A DNA stretch of 64,000 nucleotides. It comes from Sabellastarte sp. h YS-2021. Taxonomy: Eukaryota; Annelida; Polychaeta; Sabellida; Sabellidae. Positions within the stretch are counted from its first letter, which is position 1. Every line of letters begins with the position of its first letter. The notes beneath the pieces were generated by a model. The model was given only the letters and a program-made list of their open reading frames with translations. It ran no database searches and was not told the DNA's origin. The DNA lies in NCBI GenBank assembly GCA_964017235.1, contig OZ024933.1, positions 6,389,962-6,453,961 of the forward strand, given 5' to 3'. Shown one piece after another: positions 23,469 through 35,168 of the stretch. The translations under genes and the position numbers were made by a program.

Positions 23469-23755
23469 TAGTGGTGGTGGACCAGTTCACGCCCGCGTAC
23501 CTATTCACGCCCACCCCCTAATTTCTCCAAAACAATCAGTTGCACAATAAATTACCAATGTATATGATCAATTTGATAATTATCTACGATGTGGTAAACA
23601 TCTTCTCTATGAAACATTATATATCTTCAAGAAAATTGGGGGTGGGCCTGAATTGGTACCCGGGCGTGAATTGGTCCACCACCACTAGATGAGCCGTGGC
23701 CAACTTATGACTGCGGCAACTTATGCAGGGTAGCAGTAGATTCGATGGATTACAG
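23271..23755. mobile_element. Small inverted-repeat element hosting a nested MITE
   Basis: 'gaatctactgc' and 'cagtcataagttggcc' on the left (about 23283-23322) reappear inverted on the right ('ggccaacttatgactgc', about 23699-23715, and 'gcagtagattcgatggatta' further on). The arms are about 50 bases and diverged, and the DNA between is mostly the MITE at 23471-23685. This suggests a non-autonomous element that was itself a target. Outer limits are approximate. Confidence 0.5.
23471..23685. mobile_element. MITE, 215 bp, TA target duplication
   Basis: The left end GTGGTGGTGGACCAGTTCAC and the right end (inverted) GTGGTGGTGGACCAATTCAC form terminal inverted repeats of about 55 bases, continuing through 'gcccg.gtacc.attca.gcccaccccc'. 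TA lies on both sides (23469-23470 and 23686-23687), as for Tc1/mariner-derived elements. It encodes nothing. Confidence 0.75.
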
Positions 23756-24610
23756 TTGTGAAATACTACAGTACAGTACAGTACGCCTAATGCATTAAGT
23801 GAGAATGCTTACACAAAAACGTTCCTCATAATATGTAAAGAATAAGTTATTATTGAAACGTCTGTAAAAATCATATTAAATTACCATATTTAAGCTATTT
23901 TATTTTCCAAATAAGGCAAGGAATACTAATCAAGCAACAAAAAGTACTGTAATTTCGCCCAAAACAGAAGGATAGCTCCGCCCAAAATGACGTATGTTCC
24001 TCGACTCCATTCTCTCGCGAGACTTTTTCCTCTCGAAAAAAGATCTCTCTCAGAAACCGTCGTGTCTATGGCCCGTTGTATACCTACGCGCCACTTTACT
24101 GTGTTAATGCGCCAACAAGAATAATTTTTAAAAAACATTTTTTTCCTACAGCAATCGTATAAAATAGTTTGAAAATTCATAAAATTGTTATTTCTTGCTC
24201 GATTTTGACAAGTAATACACCATTTTAAAGCTTACAACACGTGGCATCTATCTAGACATCCCATTTATGGTGAAAATGTCATGAATTCATTGTCACAAGT
24301 TTCCTTATCTAACTTCATCAAAATCTTAAATCCTCTAAACAAGACATGCATATTTTATACTGGAAACAAATATTTTAGATGGCTGCATACAATATTGTAA
24401 CCTATAATTAATTCTTCAGAGAAACAAATATAAGGACATGGAAAATATTATCAGAAATTGATGTTTGCTTAAAATGTTGCAGACAAATTATTTTATAATT
24501 TTCAGAAACCTTAATTATTGTGTTTTGTATTGTGTTAATTTTTTTATGAGACATCTTTTTGCTATTTATGTTTAATTTTTTGTTAGTGTAATTTCATATA
24601 GCTTTTTTGT

Positions 24611-24826
24611 AGGGGCCATGGTGGCAGAGTGGTAACACTCTCGCCTCCCACCTCTGATGCCGGGGTTTGAAGTGGGAAAGCTGGTAGTTGCTTGCCGTTG
24701 GTCGGCAGTTTACAGTACAGAACCCTAACGAACTGTATATACTGGTTTCCTCTGCCCTTCCAACTATCGGTCGTGATATGACCTGTACAGTGTTGAAAGC
24801 GACGTAAAACCCCAAATAAATATAGC
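24611..24826 (+). mobile_element. tRNA-derived SINE in arm A
   Basis: An A-box-like 'ggcagagtggt' (24622-24632) and a B-box-like 'ggtttgaagt' (about 24664-24673) form a tRNA-type RNA polymerase III promoter. The body ends 'gcgacgtaaaaccccaaata', a tail seen in many invertebrate SINEs. Flanks 'tatagcttttttgt' on the left and 'tatagctttttttgt' on the right form a ~14-bp target duplication. The copy at 43917-44124 in arm B is the same insertion duplicated with the arm. Confidence 0.8.
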
Positions 24827-24829
24827 TTT

Positions 24830-26334
24830 TTTTGTGTATTTCATTTATTTCTTTTGACGTTTTTTTGTATATATTACTTGGTTGTCATATAATTTCAAAG
24901 CAAAACAAAAAATAAATAAATAAAATAAATAATAAAAATAATATTAATAATTTTTATATTCTATAATGAAATTGTTAAATGTTTGCATGTATAGGTACGA
25001 ATTGAAATAAACGATTATTATTATTACTATTATTAATAAAATATCTTCAATGTTATTTTTTCATACTATTTTTTCAATAATTTTTGCAGCTTTCTAGTAA
25101 ATTTTAATGACTTTTGGGTTGAACATATACAATTTCCATTCAAAAATATATTTTACTAATATACCATTTTAAAGCTTACAACACTTGGTATCTATCTATA
25201 ATGACAAGACATCCCAGTCGAATGAAGAAGCATGAGATTTTTTTTATTATTTAAGAGAATGTGAGATATTTTTCATTTTCAGTAACTAAGCTAATTCTAT
25301 GTTTTGTATTAATTTATTGTTGCTTTATTCATTGATTTTCATGTTACATATCTTTGTTTTAAATATACTTGAAAATTTAAAATTTCATTGTGGTTCCAAT
25401 CCCAAATACATGTTGATTGGTAATATTTAAAAAAAATTATAACCCAGAGCTAATGTATGCTGGTTAATGAGCATCTCAGCCAACTAGTACAAAAATGTAA
25501 AAAAAAAAACTCTGGCATCTGGGGTTGTTGTGGTATGTCGGGCTAATCACCTGAACTAATTTTTTTTAAATGCTTAAACAAATGTTAATAAAAAATGCTA
25601 AAAGATCATTTTCAGAATACATACTGAAAGTAACATTTTTGTATATAATCCTTGGCTGTTAAAAATTATAATTCCAATGCAAAAAAAAATAAAATAAAAT
25701 AAAAAAATAAAATAATCAAATAGTATTAATAATTTTCAAAATTCTACAAAACATTTGTTAAATGTACACATGTATAGGTATGTAGAATTAAAATTAATCA
25801 TTATTATTGTTAAAACGTCTTTAATGTTATTTATTTATTTTTTTCATTAATATTTATTACTCTCATGCATTATCAATGTTTTTCTTCGGCATTGTAGCAA
25901 ATTGTAATGAATTTTGGGGACGAATATATGTAAATTTACATTCATAAAATTTATTTTACTTTGAAAAAGTATTTGTGACAATCTTCAAAGCAATTATACA
26001 GGTTTAACAGCAAGAAAAATCCACGGATCACCACTTTAAACACAGTCGCCAGGGACCGTCGTGCGTCGGCGATAATACAACAACTCACCCATGTATATAT
26101 ATATAGAAAGAAAAAAAACAAGTTTGGCAACATGCCCAAATGAAATATTCTACCTGCACTCAATTCAACTTCAATTACTTGTTATAAAAAGGGTATTTAA
26201 GCCTGTAATTAGTGTCAAACTGTTAATGGATGATTGATCTATCTATTGCTGACAAAACTTGGAATTAGAATATGCTGTATCCATTTAAAACCATGTCTTA
26301 AAATTCATTTCACATCAGCTTTTGGTTCTTCTGC
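24830..26334. other. AT-rich non-coding DNA of arm A
   Basis: Long runs of 'aaataaaata' and 'attattaat' with no open frame of note. The same sequence, inverted, occupies 42450-43915. A short TATA run ('tatatatatatag') sits near 26095. Confidence 0.5.
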
Positions 26335-26339
26335 ATGTG
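26335..26339. other. Target-site duplication, left (ATGTG)
   Basis: ATGTG precedes the 5' LTR and recurs directly after the 3' LTR (33327-33331). The uninterrupted counterpart in arm B has a single copy within 'gcatgtgtcactg' (inverted, about 42440-42450), confirming a 5-bp duplication. Confidence 0.9.
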
Positions 26340-27304
26340 TGTTACATATATTGGAAACTATATTATTACATTGTATATTACATATATTAGGCCCTATATT
26401 AGTGCATTGTTTAATTTAAGCTTTATGATTATAAATTGTCATAAAAGATAATTGTGTTGTTGGTTCTTTTTATGTGCTGACATTTAAAGTAAGGGAGTTA
26501 TTGATTTTTGTGTTTTAGTGTTTATTGATCTGTTCACAGACTTGGGGAAATCCCCCCCTCAGTGGTTATGTTAGATTTGGGGAAACCCAATTGCCAGTAG
26601 TTTCTAGAACTTCCTCCTTTGGCCTAGATGGCTCAATCTTCTTTTGAGTTGGTTCTGTACAATTCCAGAAGGAATCTGTGAATGTATATAAGGAATGTAC
26701 ATCTGACCACAAGTGAACTTTGTATTCGCTGGCTATAAGGAGAGCTATTGTGTTTTGGAATATAATATAACTTGTGTTGCTGTGAACTTTTACTGGAGTG
26801 AACTAGATACATTGTCTGGACAGATTTATTGCATTTTGGATATTTTTGGATATTGTACAGTTATATAACAGAGAGTGGATTTACTGCATTTTGGACATAG
26901 TCCATATCTTGGAGCAGACAGTACAGTTGTGTTAACTCCCTATCTCCAGGCAGACATTTTGTGTGATTGGATATACAAAGGATAGCAGGACAAGGACATT
27001 TTGTGTTAGACATTGGACAGATCACAGGACAGATCACAGGACATTGGACCAATCACAGAATGTACCACAGGACGGATTACAGAACAGATTGTTGGATACG
27101 GCAGATAAACTTTACTCTTAATCTCAGTGGTCAGGTCAGCTAGATCTTATTATTGTATTTGTGTGTTTGGTTAAGAGCATACCAGTTGACTGTAATCATT
27201 ATTGTTGACTATTAAATAAATTTGTTAAGTTTAACTTTTTGCTTTTTCTGTTACAACTTAAAGACAACCGGTAATTGCTACCGCGCTTGCCCGTGACCGT
27301 AACA
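26340..27304 (+). repeat. 5' LTR (965 bp)
   Basis: Begins TGTTACATATATTGG and ends CCGTAACA. It holds a TATA box ('tatataag', 26695-26702) and a polyadenylation signal ('aataaa', 27215-27220), which place transcription start near 26725-26735 and the R/U5 boundary shortly after 27230. Short repeats of 'cacaggacagat' lie at 27010-27060. Confidence 0.93.
26695..26702 (+). promoter_or_regulatory. TATA box of the 5' LTR
   Basis: 'tatataag' about 515 bases before the poly(A) signal in the LTR, preserved in the 3' LTR (32703-32710). It is the likely promoter of the genomic retrotransposon RNA. Confidence 0.6.
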
Positions 27305-27311
27305 GGAAAAT

Positions 27312-27329
27312 TGGGGGCTCGTCCGGGAT
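27312..27329 (+). other. Primer binding site, tRNA-Pro type
   Basis: TGGGGGCTCGTCCGGGAT, seven bases after the LTR, is complementary to the 3' end of animal tRNA-Pro (same 18 bases as the primer site of gammaretroviruses). It is the start of minus-strand DNA synthesis. Confidence 0.85.
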
Positions 27330-27424
27330 CCAACCATTTGATTACAACCATTTGATCAACCGTTCAATTAACATTTTGAAAATCCATTTGATTTAGTAAT
27401 TGGTTACAGTCAACAGTGCTCAAA

Positions 27425-27751
27425 ATGGCTAGTGCTAAAGAGTTTGTACAGTCACCATCTATGGAAGTTCTAGAAACTTTTAAGAAAGATATGTTAATGC
27501 AAATAGCACAAGAGTTACAGTTAGAGGTGAAAAGGTCAACACGTAAACATGAACTTAAAAGGCTTATTGTTGAACAGTTAGTTGATGAAGATGTTTTACC
27601 TGATAGTTGTTTAGAAGTGTATAAGCCTCTACCAATGGAACCTTCTGGGCAATATGAGATCAGGCGATTAGAAATTGAAAGAGAGTTAAGACTTAAAGAG
27701 CTTGAAACTCAAGCTCAACAGCGAAAAGAAGAGCTTGAAGCTCAACAATGA
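27425..27751 (+). pseudogene. Gag N-terminal part, ended by a nonsense codon
   Basis: The first ATG after the primer site (27425) opens a frame with a short helical domain (MEVLETFKKDMLMQIAQEL) and then a Glu/Lys/Arg-rich coiled coil made of 9-residue repeats (KEELEAQQR). A TGA at 27749-27751 stops it. At the equivalent place in neighbouring repeats the codon is CGA, so this looks like a simple C-to-T change. The frame resumes directly with the Gag-protease part, so the two belong to one original gene. Confidence 0.85.
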
Positions 27752-29578
27752 AAAGAAGAGCTTGAAGCTCAACAACGAAAAGAAGAGCTTGAGGCTCAAC
27801 AGCGAAAAGAAGAGCTTGAAGCTCAAAAGGAAGAGCGTGCACTTAAACATGAAAGAGAAATGAGAGCTTTAGAACTCAATGCTCGCAGAATTGCCCATGA
27901 AGAGTCCATTGCTACCAAATTTGATTTGGGTAAAAATGTGCGACTGGTACCACCTTTTAATGAGTCAGAGGTCGATAAGTACTTTCAACACTTTGAAAGA
28001 GTAGCTCAAAATTTGAAATGGCCTACCGACCAGTGGCCTTTATTGCTGCAAAGTGTTTTGAGGGGAAAGGCCCAGGAGGCATACACAGCTTTGCCAATTT
28101 CTGAATGTGTGGACTATAACTCTGTCAAAAATGCTATTTTGAAAGCATATGAGCTGGTACCAGAAGCATATCATCAAAAATTCAGAAATTATCGTAAACA
28201 AGAAAGTCAAACTCATGTTGAATTTGCCCATGAGAAAGAAGTGTACTTTGACAGATGGTGCAATTCTAGGGAAGTAGGTACAGACTTTGAGAAACTTAGG
28301 CAAGTTATTTTGATTGAAGAGTTCAAAAGGTGTGTTCGTGATGACATTAAAACCTATCTAGATGAACAGAAAGTTGAAAATTTGGCAAAAGCAGCAGCTT
28401 ATGCTGATGACTATGCGCTAACTCACAAGTCCACTTTCAACAAGAATAAGTCCTTTGGTCCTGCTAAAAAGTCTTATCCAGAAATAGGAAAGAAATCTGA
28501 AAATGTAGCTCCAGAAAAGAGTTCAGATAAGGGTCAAACCTCAAATCAGACTATGAGTAAGGATAGGAAACCCAGATCCTTTGCTCCTGTTTGCCACTAT
28601 TGTAAGAAACCTGGGCATGTTATGTCTGACTGTTGGCTCTTAAAGAAGAGAAGAGAAAAGGAGGCAATGCCCAACGCCTTTGTGTCTAGCAAGTCTAACT
28701 GGCGTTCAAATCCCAATAGAGCAGAGTCTAGTATTGGTTTAGACAAGTCTGAGATTATTAGGGAAGAGTTCAAACCTTTTGTGTCTGAGGGTTTTGTATC
28801 CTTGGAAAGTAGTTCCAGTCAGGTCCCCATTAAGATATTAAGAGACACTGGAGCTACTCAGTCCTTACTTTTAGAAGGTGTATTGCCATTGAGTGTAAGC
28901 ACATCTACTGGTGAGAGTGTCATTGCTCAAGGTATTGAAGGAGGCTGTGTGAACGTTCCCTTGCATAAGGTCAAGTTAGTATCAGACTTAGTTACTGGTT
29001 CTGTTGTTGTGGGTACCAGGCCCACTTTACCCATTAAAGGGGTATCTTTGTTGTTGGGAAATGATCTTGCAGGTGGAAAGGTAGTTGCTGATCCTAAGGT
29101 TACTTCTAAGCCGATCACTTTGGTTAGCACTGAGAAATTAGAAGAGGTTATTCCTGGTATTTTTCCCTCCTGTGCTGTGACTCGAGCTATGGCCAAAAAG
29201 GCCCAAGAAGAACCAAAAGATTGTAAACAATCTACAGATGTCTTAGTTGATTTGTCAGATACATTCTTAAACAACTATGACCATGATGTGCAGAATTCTA
29301 GTGATACAAATCCCAAGGCCAGAGTAGATTCTGAAAAACAAGACTCAATTGACTGTCAAGATGTATCACTTTCAAAATCAAAATTGATTTCAGAGCAGGA
29401 AAATGACCCTGAATTAGCTCCTTTATTCAAGTTGGTCTTGCCACCAGTAGAGCTAGATAAGGTCCCTGTAGGCTATTATGTCAGAAATGGTGTGCTTATG
29501 CGAAAGTGGAGGCCACCAAATGTCCCTGCATCTGAAGAATGGTCAGTAGTACACCAGATTGTTGTGCCAAAAGTGTAA
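27752..29578 (+). pseudogene. Gag (SCAN-like capsid), zinc knuckle and protease
   Basis: Same frame as the preceding piece. After the rest of the coiled coil come a capsid-like region related to the vertebrate SCAN domain ('VDKYFQHFERVAQNLKWP', 'YHQKFRNYRKQESQTHVEFA', 'RQVILIEEFKRCV', about 27960-28420), a CCHC zinc knuckle 'CHYCKKPGHVMSDC' (about 28591-28632) and an aspartic protease with 'LRDTGATQS' and 'LLLGNDLAGG' (28840-29080). Gag packages the RNA; the protease cleaves the polyprotein. The piece ends at TAA 29576-29578, just before the integrase zinc domain, which continues in the same frame. The first ATG in this piece is at 27860. SCAN domains are held to descend from Gmr1-like Gag, which fits the pol order downstream. 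Confidence 0.88.
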
Positions 29579-32175
29579 GAAAGAGAGATACTGAAATTGG
29601 CCCATGAGTCTCCAATGGGTGGCCATTTAGGCATCAACAAAACTTACAACAAGATAACCAAACATTTCTATTGGCCTCAAATTCGGCACTGTGTGGCAGA
29701 ATTTTGCAAAACTTGTCACACTTGTCAAATGGTAGGGAAGCAAAAAACCAAAAAATTCCTGTAGCTCCTCTGAAACCCATTCCAGCATTTGAGGAACCAT
29801 TTAGCAAAGTGATAATTGACTGTGTAGGTCCCTTACCAAAAACTAAATCCAGAAACCAATATCTTTTGACCATTATGTGCGCCTCAACCAGATTTCCCAA
29901 AGCCATACCATTGACCAACATAACAACTCCCAAAATCTCAAAAGCTCTGGTTAATTTCTTTACTCTAGTTGGCTTACCAAAAGAGATCCAGTCAGATCAA
30001 GGGTCAAATTTTATGTCAGGACTATTTCAACAGGTTGTATTTCAGTTAGGTGCCAAACAGATCAAATCTAGTGCTTATCACCCAGAATCCCAAGGTGCAC
30101 TTGAAAGGTTCCATTCCACTTTGAAGAATATGATTAGGACATATTGTTTAGACAATGAAAAAGATTGGGATGAAGGCATCAGCTTATTATTGTTTGCAGT
30201 TAGAGAGTCTGTTCAAGAGTCTTTAGGCTTTAGTCCCTTCGAGTTGGTCTTTGGCCAGTCAGTCCGTGGTCCTCTCAAGCTGTTGAAGGAAAATTGGTTA
30301 TCTGAGAACACCGAGAGCCTAAATCTGCTAGATTATGTTTCAAAGTTCAGAGATAAGCTGAAGAAGGCTTGTGAGCTGGCGCAACAAAATTTGAAAAATT
30401 CTCAGTCAAAAATGAAGATGCTTTACGATAGGAAGTCGCAAAACCGTACTTTCAAACCAGGTGACAAGATTTTAGTGTTACTACCTGTCCAGGGAAATAC
30501 ATTACAGGCCAGATATCACGGGCCATACAAAGTGTTAAAGAGAGTAGGTGACCTGGACTATGTCATTGAAACCCCGGACAGAAGAAAGTCAACCCAACTA
30601 TGTCATGTAAATATGGTAAAACCATACTTTGAAAGGGGTGTGAAAAAACCTGTTATGGTTACTGACTGTAGTATAGAAAGTAACAGTAATCAGGAGCGTG
30701 AAATATGGGACGACACTCCTGATCTTGATGTTGAATGTAAAATTAGGTTGAGTAATTCTGAGATCCTTGATGATTTGGAAACCAAACTGAGTCATGTACC
30801 ACCAGATAAGAGGGTTCCACTCATTGAATTGCTCTTAAAGTACAAGTCAGTGTTCCCAGATGCCCCTAATAGGACAAATATACTCATGCATGATGTCGAT
30901 GTCGGCGATGCCCGTCCGATCAAACAGCATCCGTATCGGGTAAATCCTATGAAACTCGAAAAATTAAGGCAGGAAGTGCAATACATGCTAGAAAAAGATA
31001 TAATTGAACCAAGTCAAAGTAGTTGGGCAGCTCCTTGTGTTTTGGTCCCGAAACCAGACGGTTCAATCAGATATTGCACTGACTACAGAAAAGTCAATGT
31101 TTTGAGTAAAACGGATTCCTTCCCTATCCCAAGGATGGAAGACTGTATTGATCGGATTGGCAATGCCAAATACATCACAAAGTGTGATTTACTGAAAGGA
31201 TATTGGTGTGTGCCTCTTACTGAGCGGGCCAAAGAAATATCAGCCTTCGTGACCCCTGATGGTCTATATCAGTACAAGGTAATGCCATTTGGCATGAAGA
31301 ACTCCCAGGCCACATTTCAAAGACTAATGAATGTATGTTTAAAAGACTTAGAAGGTGTTGAAGTGTATGTGGATGATATTGTCATCTTTAGTGATACTTG
31401 GGAAGAACATTTAAAAAGGCTTGAACAAGTCTTGTTTCGGCTCAAAGAGGCAAACCTCACTGTAAATTTGTCAAAGAGTGACTTTGTAAAAGCAAAGGTT
31501 GTGTACTTAGGGCATGTAGTAGGTCATGGAGTTGTGACACCAATCAAAGCTAAAGTGAAAAGCATCATTGACTATCCCATTCCTGAAAATAAGAAAAGCT
31601 TAATGAGGTTCCTTGGAATGGCGGGATATTATAGAAAATTTTGCAAAAACTTTTCAGAGGTCACTGCTCCACTGACTGAACTACTGAAAAAGAATGTAAA
31701 ATATCACTGGTCAGAGACTTGTCAAAAATCATTTGACAAAGTAAAGAACCTTCTCTGTTTACAGCCCGTACTAACTGCTCCGGACTTCAGTAAACCTTTC
31801 CGGCTGGCTGTAGACGCCAGTGATGTGGGTGCAGGTGCAGTTTTACTGCAATGTGATAATGAAGATATTGAACATCCCATCTGCTATTTTTCAAAAAAAT
31901 TTAATGTTCATCAAAAGAACTACTCTACAATAGAAAAAGAATGTTTAGCACTCATTTTGGCCATCCAGCATTTTGACATATACATATCTTCATCATCAAA
32001 ACCCACCGTTGTATACACAGATCACAATCCTTTAGTCTTCTTGCACAAAATGAAAAACAAAAACAGAAGATTATTGAACTGGAGTTTAATGTTGCAAGAA
32101 CACAATCTTCAAATAGAACATGTTAAAGGAAAGGATAATATCTGTGCGGACGCCCTGTCCAGAAGCTGTATTTAA
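29579..32175 (+). pseudogene. Integrase - reverse transcriptase - RNase H
   Basis: Integrase comes first. Its zinc domain ('HLGINKTYNKITKHFYWPQ', 'CKTCHTC') follows the TAA at 29576 in the Gag frame. A frameshift in the A-rich tract near 29741-29765 moves the rest to the next frame, which stays open from 29671 to 32175. The D,D-35-E core is complete: 'IIDCVGPL', 'QSDQGSNF' and 'GALERFHSTLK', with 35 residues between the second Asp and Glu. RT follows: 'VPKPDGSIRYCTDYRKVN', 'KCDLLKGYW', 'MPFGMKNSQATFQR' and catalytic 'YVDDIVIFS' (about 31363). RNase H has 'LAVDASDVGAGAVL', 'STIEKECLAL', 'YTDHNPL' and 'NICADALSR'. No envelope gene follows; the stop is 170 bases before the polypurine tract. Confidence 0.92.
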
Positions 32176-32347
32176 TGTGTGATTTATATACCTGTAATTA
32201 GTAAGTTTATAAAAGTTATACATGGTATCAATTTTACTTTTGTATTTAGATAAATATGTTTTGTAAAAAGTTATTACCTGTGTATATATACCTGGTGAAA
32301 ATCTCTTGTAAAATTTAGTAACCCCTTGGTTTCCAAAATTTTTCTTT

Positions 32348-32358
32348 AAGGGGGGAGG
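32348..32358 (+). other. Polypurine tract
   Basis: 'aaggggggagg' directly abuts the 3' LTR, the standard primer for plus-strand DNA synthesis. Confidence 0.85.
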
Positions 32359-33326
32359 TGTTACATATATTGGAAACTATATTATTACATTGTATATTAC
32401 ATATATTAGGCCCTATATTAGTGCATTGTTTAATTTAAGCTTTATGTTTATAAATTGTCATAAAAGATAATTGTGTTGTTGGTTCTTTTTGTGTGCTGAC
32501 ATTTAAAGTAAGGGAGTTATTGATTTTTGTGTTTTAGTGTTTATTGATCTGTTCACAGACTTGGGGAAATCCCCCCTCAGTGGTTATGTTAGATTTGGGG
32601 AAACCCAATTGCCAGTAGTTTCTAGAACTTCCTCCTTTGGCCTAGATGGCTCAATCTTCTTTTGAGTTGGTTCTGTACAATTCCAGAAGGAATCTGTGAA
32701 TGTATATAAGGAATGTACATCTGACCACAAGTGAACTTTGTATTCACTGGCTATAAGGAGAGCTATTGTGTTTTGGAATATAATATAACTTGTGTTGCTG
32801 TGAACTTTTACTGGAGTGAACTAGATACATTGTCTGGACAGATTTATTGCATTTTGGATATTTTTGGATATTGTACAGTTATATAACAGAGAGTGGATTT
32901 ACTGCATTTTGGACATAGTCCATATCTTGGAGCAGACAGTACAGTTGTGTTAACTCCCTAACTATCTCCAGGCAGACATTTTGTGTGATTGGATATACAA
33001 AGGATAGCAGGACAAGGACATTTTGTGTTAGACATTGGACAGATCACAGGACAGATCACAGGACATTGGACCAATCACAGAATGTACCACAGGATGGATT
33101 ACAGAACAGATTGTTGGATACGGCAGATAAACTTTACTCTTAATCTCAGTGGTCAGGTCAGCTAGATCTTATTATTGTATTTGTGTGTTTGGTTAAGAGC
33201 ATACCAGTTGACTGTAATCATTATTGTTGACTATTAAATAAATTTGTTAAGTTTAACTTTTTGCTTTTTCTGTTACAACTTAAAGACAACCGGTAATTGC
33301 TACCGCGCTTGCCCGTGACCGTAACA
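32359..33326 (+). repeat. 3' LTR (968 bp)
   Basis: Nearly identical to the 5' LTR. By eye there are about four substitutions, one base fewer in a C run and a 4-base 'taac'-type insertion near 32960. TATA box at 32703-32710 and poly(A) signal at 33237-33242. It ends GTAACA, followed by the target duplication ATGTG (33327-33331). Confidence 0.93.
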
Positions 33327-33617
33327 ATGTGTCACTGATCATGTGACCAATGTTTACAAGGAGGAACAGTTTTGCAATAACATATTTTATTGGCTGAAGC
33401 TTAACAATACACTGCTTTGTAAAAAGTTTGTAACCCACTAGGCTTAAGCACACATAAATGTTGTACACTAACCAAAATGTTTCATGTATATGTTTTAAAA
33501 GAAATGCTGTACTTGTCAATTGACTAATATGTTCAGTGTGATTTATGAATAAGCTAGTTACAGATAATTTGGTATTTTTCTCTGCAAACTAGAGTTGCCA
33601 TGCAAACAGATAAATTT

Positions 33618-35168
33618 TTATTTTTTGGACTTTCCAGAGTTTTTAGATGATTGCTTAGACTTTCCAGACTTTTTACAAGGTGATGGCTTTATTTTGCATA
33701 GTTTGCAAATCCATTTTGCATATACTGACTTCAGAAATCTCTCAGTGCCAGTTATATCACAACATTTATAATGTAACCATTTCTTGCACTTTGCACATTC
33801 AATACTTTGATCACCAAGATCTATTGGATCATCAATGCATTCATCTTTGCATACTGGACATGGATATGACTCAGTGTCACTGTTTACAGAAGTATCTACT
33901 GCCTCATCAAAAGCCTGTGAAGCTGTTTTTCTCTTTTAGCTTCTTGACCAGAAGTAGATGGAACTGCAATATTTGTTCTCAAGGCCTTTGTTTTTTTTAC
34001 AGAAGCTGTCTCTTTGAAGTTGCATGCACAATTTTAAGATAGTGATGGACAATCTCCTCAAATAATAGCACCAGACTGGACATCAGATCATCTTCATCTT
34101 CAGTGAGACTGTCAGCTGATAGGAGGGAAAACAGAGCAAACCACTTCTGCAGGAGAACTTCATCATTTTGGAGATTGGTGAAAACCATAAGAAACAACTT
34201 GGAACCATGGCGGTGGAGGTTTTGTATATTGTCAAGGGCTGAAGCTTTAGAAGCAAGTAACAGGAAGAACTCATAAGCTTCATCGGTAATATGTGTCAAA
34301 CCACAGCCTTCATTTTGTTTGCGCTCAGTCTCAGCCAAAGATAGCTGGTATGAACTTGACTCTAGAATGACATTTCTTTGTACTTCCAGAACTCGAAGTA
34401 ATTTCCACATCAGACATTGTCTGCGGAGTATTGGGGATGTGGGGCAAAAGGTCCTCTTCACTCTAAAGTATTAGATTAAGTTGCAATATAAGCATGGCCA
34501 TTTACACTACTTTAGGCACCTCATGCAGATGCACACACACATGCACCCCCACACACACAGAGACACACACACAACTATATATGTCACATATTAACAACTA
34601 CACTTTAAAATCTATTTGATAAAGGTCAATAAATCAATTATTTCTATATTTAATTAACTGTGAAGTATGAAATGATCACTAATAGAGTCCATACATGGAT
34701 GCTTGCTTTTGAAAGTGAAAAGACTCACAAGGAATATCTTAAAGATGGGGTTTTCTTGAAACTAATAAAATCACTGATTAGCTTTGAACCTGAATCACTT
34801 GTTGAAAATGAAAAAAATGTCTTACTAGCCTAACATAACTATTCATACCTTTTCCTCAAAGCGACCACACAAGATCCTCCTATATAGCGAATTTTGTTTT
34901 GAGTTAGCTCATCAAACTCTCTTGGACAGTCTCAAGATGTTAAACTTGATGTCTGAGTGTCTTTCTCTGAAGCTTTCGCTGCAAAGACTGCCTTAATTGC
35001 ATTTAGAGTGAACTTAAAAACCAGTTTATGTTGGGCATTGGTAACAGTAACACACTGAAACAGTTCTTTTTTTAGGCGTTCATATTCAGGATTACTGTTC
35101 AAGAAATGCAATAAACTTGAACAATAACTGGTCCATTCTTTGGTACTTGGGCTAAAGTTCAATTTTGC
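33618..35168 (-). pseudogene. PHD-finger 3' exons of the PIF1-like gene, arm A copy (broken)
   Basis: Minus-strand counterpart of the 40591-42156 exons. Compared with arm B it has four lesions: the splice acceptor before 35168 reads CAA instead of CAG (base 35169), a TGA at 34932-34934 where arm B has a Cys codon, a 13-base deletion near 34020 that shifts frame, and a one-base deletion near 33936. The PHD codons (about 33860-33690) remain recognisable. These exons lie directly downstream of the helicase in the spacer, so the helicase is joined to a non-functional tail. Confidence 0.8.
34520..34576. repeat. (CA)n microsatellite in an intron
   Basis: 'acacacacacatgcaccccc' followed by 'acacacacagagacacacac'. 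The inverted copy lies at about 41187-41235 in arm B. Confidence 0.7.

Larger units (their letters stand above)
26340..33326 (+). mobile_element. Gmr1-like Ty3/gypsy LTR retrotransposon
   Basis: Two LTRs (965 and 968 bp, both TGTTAC...GTAACA), a tRNA-Pro-type primer site, a polypurine tract and a 5-bp target duplication define a complete 7-kb insertion. The coding order is Gag, protease, integrase, reverse transcriptase, RNase H. Putting integrase before RT is unlike ordinary Ty3/gypsy and matches the Gmr1-like group. By eye the LTRs differ at about four bases and two small indels, so it is young. Two nonsense codons and one frameshift interrupt the coding region, so this copy looks non-autonomous. 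Confidence 0.93.

Noticed and set aside
24611-24826. A tRNA gene
   Set aside because: A- and B-box-like motifs are present, but the cloverleaf is not complete and the same sequence occurs four times with a SINE tail and target duplications.
28040-28303. Minus-strand frames inside the retrotransposon and MULE
   Set aside because: They overlap well-supported coding domains on the plus strand and have no motif.
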